The notes under the pieces: generated by a model | Databases searched by the model: none | What the model was told of the DNA's origin: nothing | The model's input: the letters and a program-made list of their open reading frames with translations, nothing else | Program-made: the position numbers and the translations under genes | Source: Arenibacter troitsensis | Lineage (GTDB): Bacteria; Bacteroidota; Bacteroidia; Flavobacteriales; Flavobacteriaceae | DNA length: 64,000 nucleotides | NCBI RefSeq assembly: GCF_900177645.1 | Contig: NZ_FXAO01000006.1 | Location: 248,001 to 312,000, forward strand | Reading direction: 5' to 3' | In this document: positions 62,610 to 64,000 of the stretch, piece after piece | How positions within the stretch are numbered: the stretch's first letter is position 1 | Layout: each line of letters begins with the position of its first letter

Positions 62610-63110
62610 CTACGGTTTAATTAAATCTTCGATTATCCTATTGTCCCTTTCCTGCTTCATCAGGATTACCTCGGAAACATATTCATTGGGAATAACCAGG
62701 GAGAGCACATAGTGTGCTATTTTCCATTTCCCGGACTCTTTTCTAAGTACCCCTGAACCACGACATAGTTTCATCTGGGTATCCAATAATTCATCAAACC
62801 AAGCATAATCCCCCTTGTCATTGACATATATTTTTCGTTCCACGGCTTTGAAGTTCCATGCCCTTCCCTTATCAAAATGGGGCTTTGCATAGGCCTTAAA
62901 TTCTTCCAACTGCCAATTCTCGGAAGCATCCGTACCTATGAACACGGCATCGGAAGTCATTAAATTAAAAAAGGCATCAAATTCTGCGCTTGCTGCCGCT
63001 TTGTGCCAGCTATCCAGAATATTCCCTATTTCCGTTTTATCCCTAGGTCCCTGGGCCCTCAGCTGTAAGGCCCACAAGGTCCCCAAAACAAACACTACCA
63101 CCCTACTCAC
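62610..63110 (-). CDS. Exported NTF2/SnoaL-like protein
   Basis: 166 residues: a signal peptide ending near QLRAQ, then a single cone-shaped NTF2-like fold (IGNILDSWHKAAASAEFDAF, FFNLMTSDAVFIGTDASE, SGVLRKESGKWKIAHYVLS). Family members range from enzymes to binding proteins; no catalytic set is evident. The start overlaps the upstream lipoprotein gene by 8 bases, so the pair is one operon. Confidence 0.85.
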   Translation of the reverse strand: MSRVVVFVLGTLWALQLRAQGPRDKTEIGNILDSWHKAAASAEFDAFFNLMTSDAVFIGTDASENWQLEEFKAYAKPHFDKGRAWNFKAVERKIYVNDKGDYAWFDELLDTQMKLCRGSGVLRKESGKWKIAHYVLSLVIPNEYVSEVILMKQERDNRIIEDLIKP

Positions 63111-63597
63111 TAAATATGAGTAAAGTGTCCAACCTACTATTTACAATAACATTGAACTGGTTCCTAAATGCGTTATAAGCTTCGATCATTTCTATGGTAG
63201 ATCCCTTGGTACCATCCCTGTACTCCAAATTTCCCTTAGTTTTAAGAATATAGGTCTTAAAAACCTTTTGCCTGCTCTTAATTTGCGGGATATCAAATGT
63301 TGCGGGATATGTAGAAGCTTCCAGCGTTTTTTGTTTTTCGATCAAATCTTCAATGACCAATACCAAATCCTCCCTGTTTGCTACCCGATACAATGATTCA
63401 AAAGTATTTTCCAAACCGATGAACTCCTGCCATTCCTTAATAATTGCCATGGCCTCTTCATTTAATTCCTTGGGCTTGGGGATCGAATCCACACTAAAAA
63501 ACACTTCCGCCTTTTCTTCAACGGCCGCTATGTTTTCTTGTTGTTTACAAGAGCCCAACAAAATAAAAACGCTGACGTAAATCAATATTCTTCCCAT
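63103..63597 (-). CDS. Hypothetical lipoprotein
   Basis: 164 residues from ATG 63597 (MGRILIYVSVFILLGSC), a lipoprotein signal with Cys17; an ATG 15 bases earlier only extends the signal. The mature part is helical and charged (MAIIKEWQEFIGLENTFESL, AYNAFRNQFNVIVNSRL) with no known domain. It overlaps the NTF2-like gene by 8 bases. The stretch 63613-63796 upstream shows no gene. Confidence 0.75.
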   Translation of the reverse strand: MGRILIYVSVFILLGSCKQQENIAAVEEKAEVFFSVDSIPKPKELNEEAMAIIKEWQEFIGLENTFESLYRVANREDLVLVIEDLIEKQKTLEASTYPATFDIPQIKSRQKVFKTYILKTKGNLEYRDGTKGSTIEMIEAYNAFRNQFNVIVNSRLDTLLIFSE

Positions 63598-63796
63598 AGG
63601 GCGAAGGTACAAATTTTAATAAACGCTAGCTTTGGTAGCATTTATATTTAACCAAGCTTTAATGCAAAATCATTTTTATCATTGGGTCCTTTAATCAATT
63701 ACCCCCAACGCAATCAAATCTCGCTTAGTAAATAAAAATGGGAAGGGATGAATGGCCACATCTTCCCAACGTATCCTTTATAATTAGAATTAGGAA

Positions 63797-64000
63797 CTAG
63801 ACACTAAATTTGATTTTGCTTTCTATAGCCCGGATCATGATACTGGCAATGTCCTTTCCGGTAGCATTTTCAATCCCTTCCAAACCTGGGGATGAATTAA
63901 CCTCGAGCAGTAAGGGACCTTTGTTGGAACGGATGATGTCCACTCCGGCTACGGCCAGATTTAATACTTTGGCCGCCTTTACCGCCAACTTCCTTTCTTC
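63797..64000 (-). CDS. rimK: RimK-type ATP-grasp ligase, C-terminal part (continues beyond window)
   Basis: The last 67 codons are in the window and the frame is open to its edge. The text [40 protein letters not shown] (the ATP-grasp magnesium ligands Glu and Asn) is the C-terminal signature of ribosomal protein S6-glutamate ligase RimK and its close relatives. It would add glutamates to the C-terminus of S6. The gene symbol is by similarity; other RimK paralogues cannot be excluded. Confidence 0.85.
   Translation of the reverse strand, partial: EERKLAVKAAKVLNLAVAGVDIIRSNKGPLLLEVNSSPGLEGIENATGKDIASIMIRAIESKIKFSV

Overview
The window looks like the chromosome of a marine-type member of the Flavobacteriaceae (Bacteroidota). 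This rests on protein families (type IX secretion C-terminal signals, an OMP_b-brl_3-like beta-barrel, short Bacteroidota-type SSB, YraN, Mfd and MetG of flavobacterial character), on moderately AT-rich DNA, and on promoters of the Bacteroidota form TTTG-N19-22-TANNTTTG. The genus is not assigned. No rRNA, CRISPR array, phage or transposase gene was seen; one tRNA-Leu is present.

Layout. 1-5196 (+): the end of an outer-membrane beta-barrel protein, then an LtaS-like sulfatase-fold membrane transferase, a lipid kinase and a PAP2 phosphatase. 5208-9221: serS, a VOC protein, and a ribF-HTTM pair. 9275-13736: a very large secreted T9SS metalloprotease with a lipoprotein partner. 13743-16355: pth, rplY and prs, then tRNA-Leu. 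16445-18514: a divergent VOC/HxlR pair, a complete subclass B1 metallo-beta-lactamase lipoprotein, and a truncated XRE regulator. 18817-25610: a tight three-gene cluster of transglutaminase-DUF2126, circularly permuted ATP-grasp-alpha-E fusion and a second transglutaminase, a predicted but biochemically undefined peptide or amide ligation system. 25730-28007: a membrane histidine kinase and a CheY-like regulator. 28480-32926: a Tat-exported dienelactone hydrolase-like protein, then a sugar-acid type operon (symporter, SMP-30 lactonase, SDR) preceded by the first 41 codons of a lost IlvD/Edd dehydratase.

33378-36474 is a denitrification unit: a near-perfect palindrome of FNR/DNR spacing, a nirK fused to cytochrome c, a formylglycine-generating-enzyme-like protein without the catalytic cysteine pair, and a SCO copper chaperone fused to a metal-binding domain. 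36506-50865 is mostly housekeeping (mfd, a thioredoxin-like protein, an ACT protein, YraN, DUF1800/DUF1501, metG, tex, ferritin).

50866-54277 is the accessory region. It holds palindromic repeats with termini CGTCATTGCGA/TCGCAATGACG, three of them in tandem with a period of about 173 bp. One copy encloses a GIY-YIG nuclease gene, so the others look like its internally deleted derivatives. This is the best candidate for an undescribed mobile system. Beyond it are a tail-less SSB with repeats upstream, a small structured transcription unit bounded by two terminators, and an unknown small protein whose start codon lies in a palindrome. 54278-64000 returns to ordinary genes (DUF1304, pentapeptide repeat, VOC, left-handed beta-helix, zinc-ribbon, CBS, M28 peptidase, Rossmann protein, TPR, NTF2-like, lipoprotein) and ends inside rimK. 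All family calls are from reading the sequence; no database search was run.
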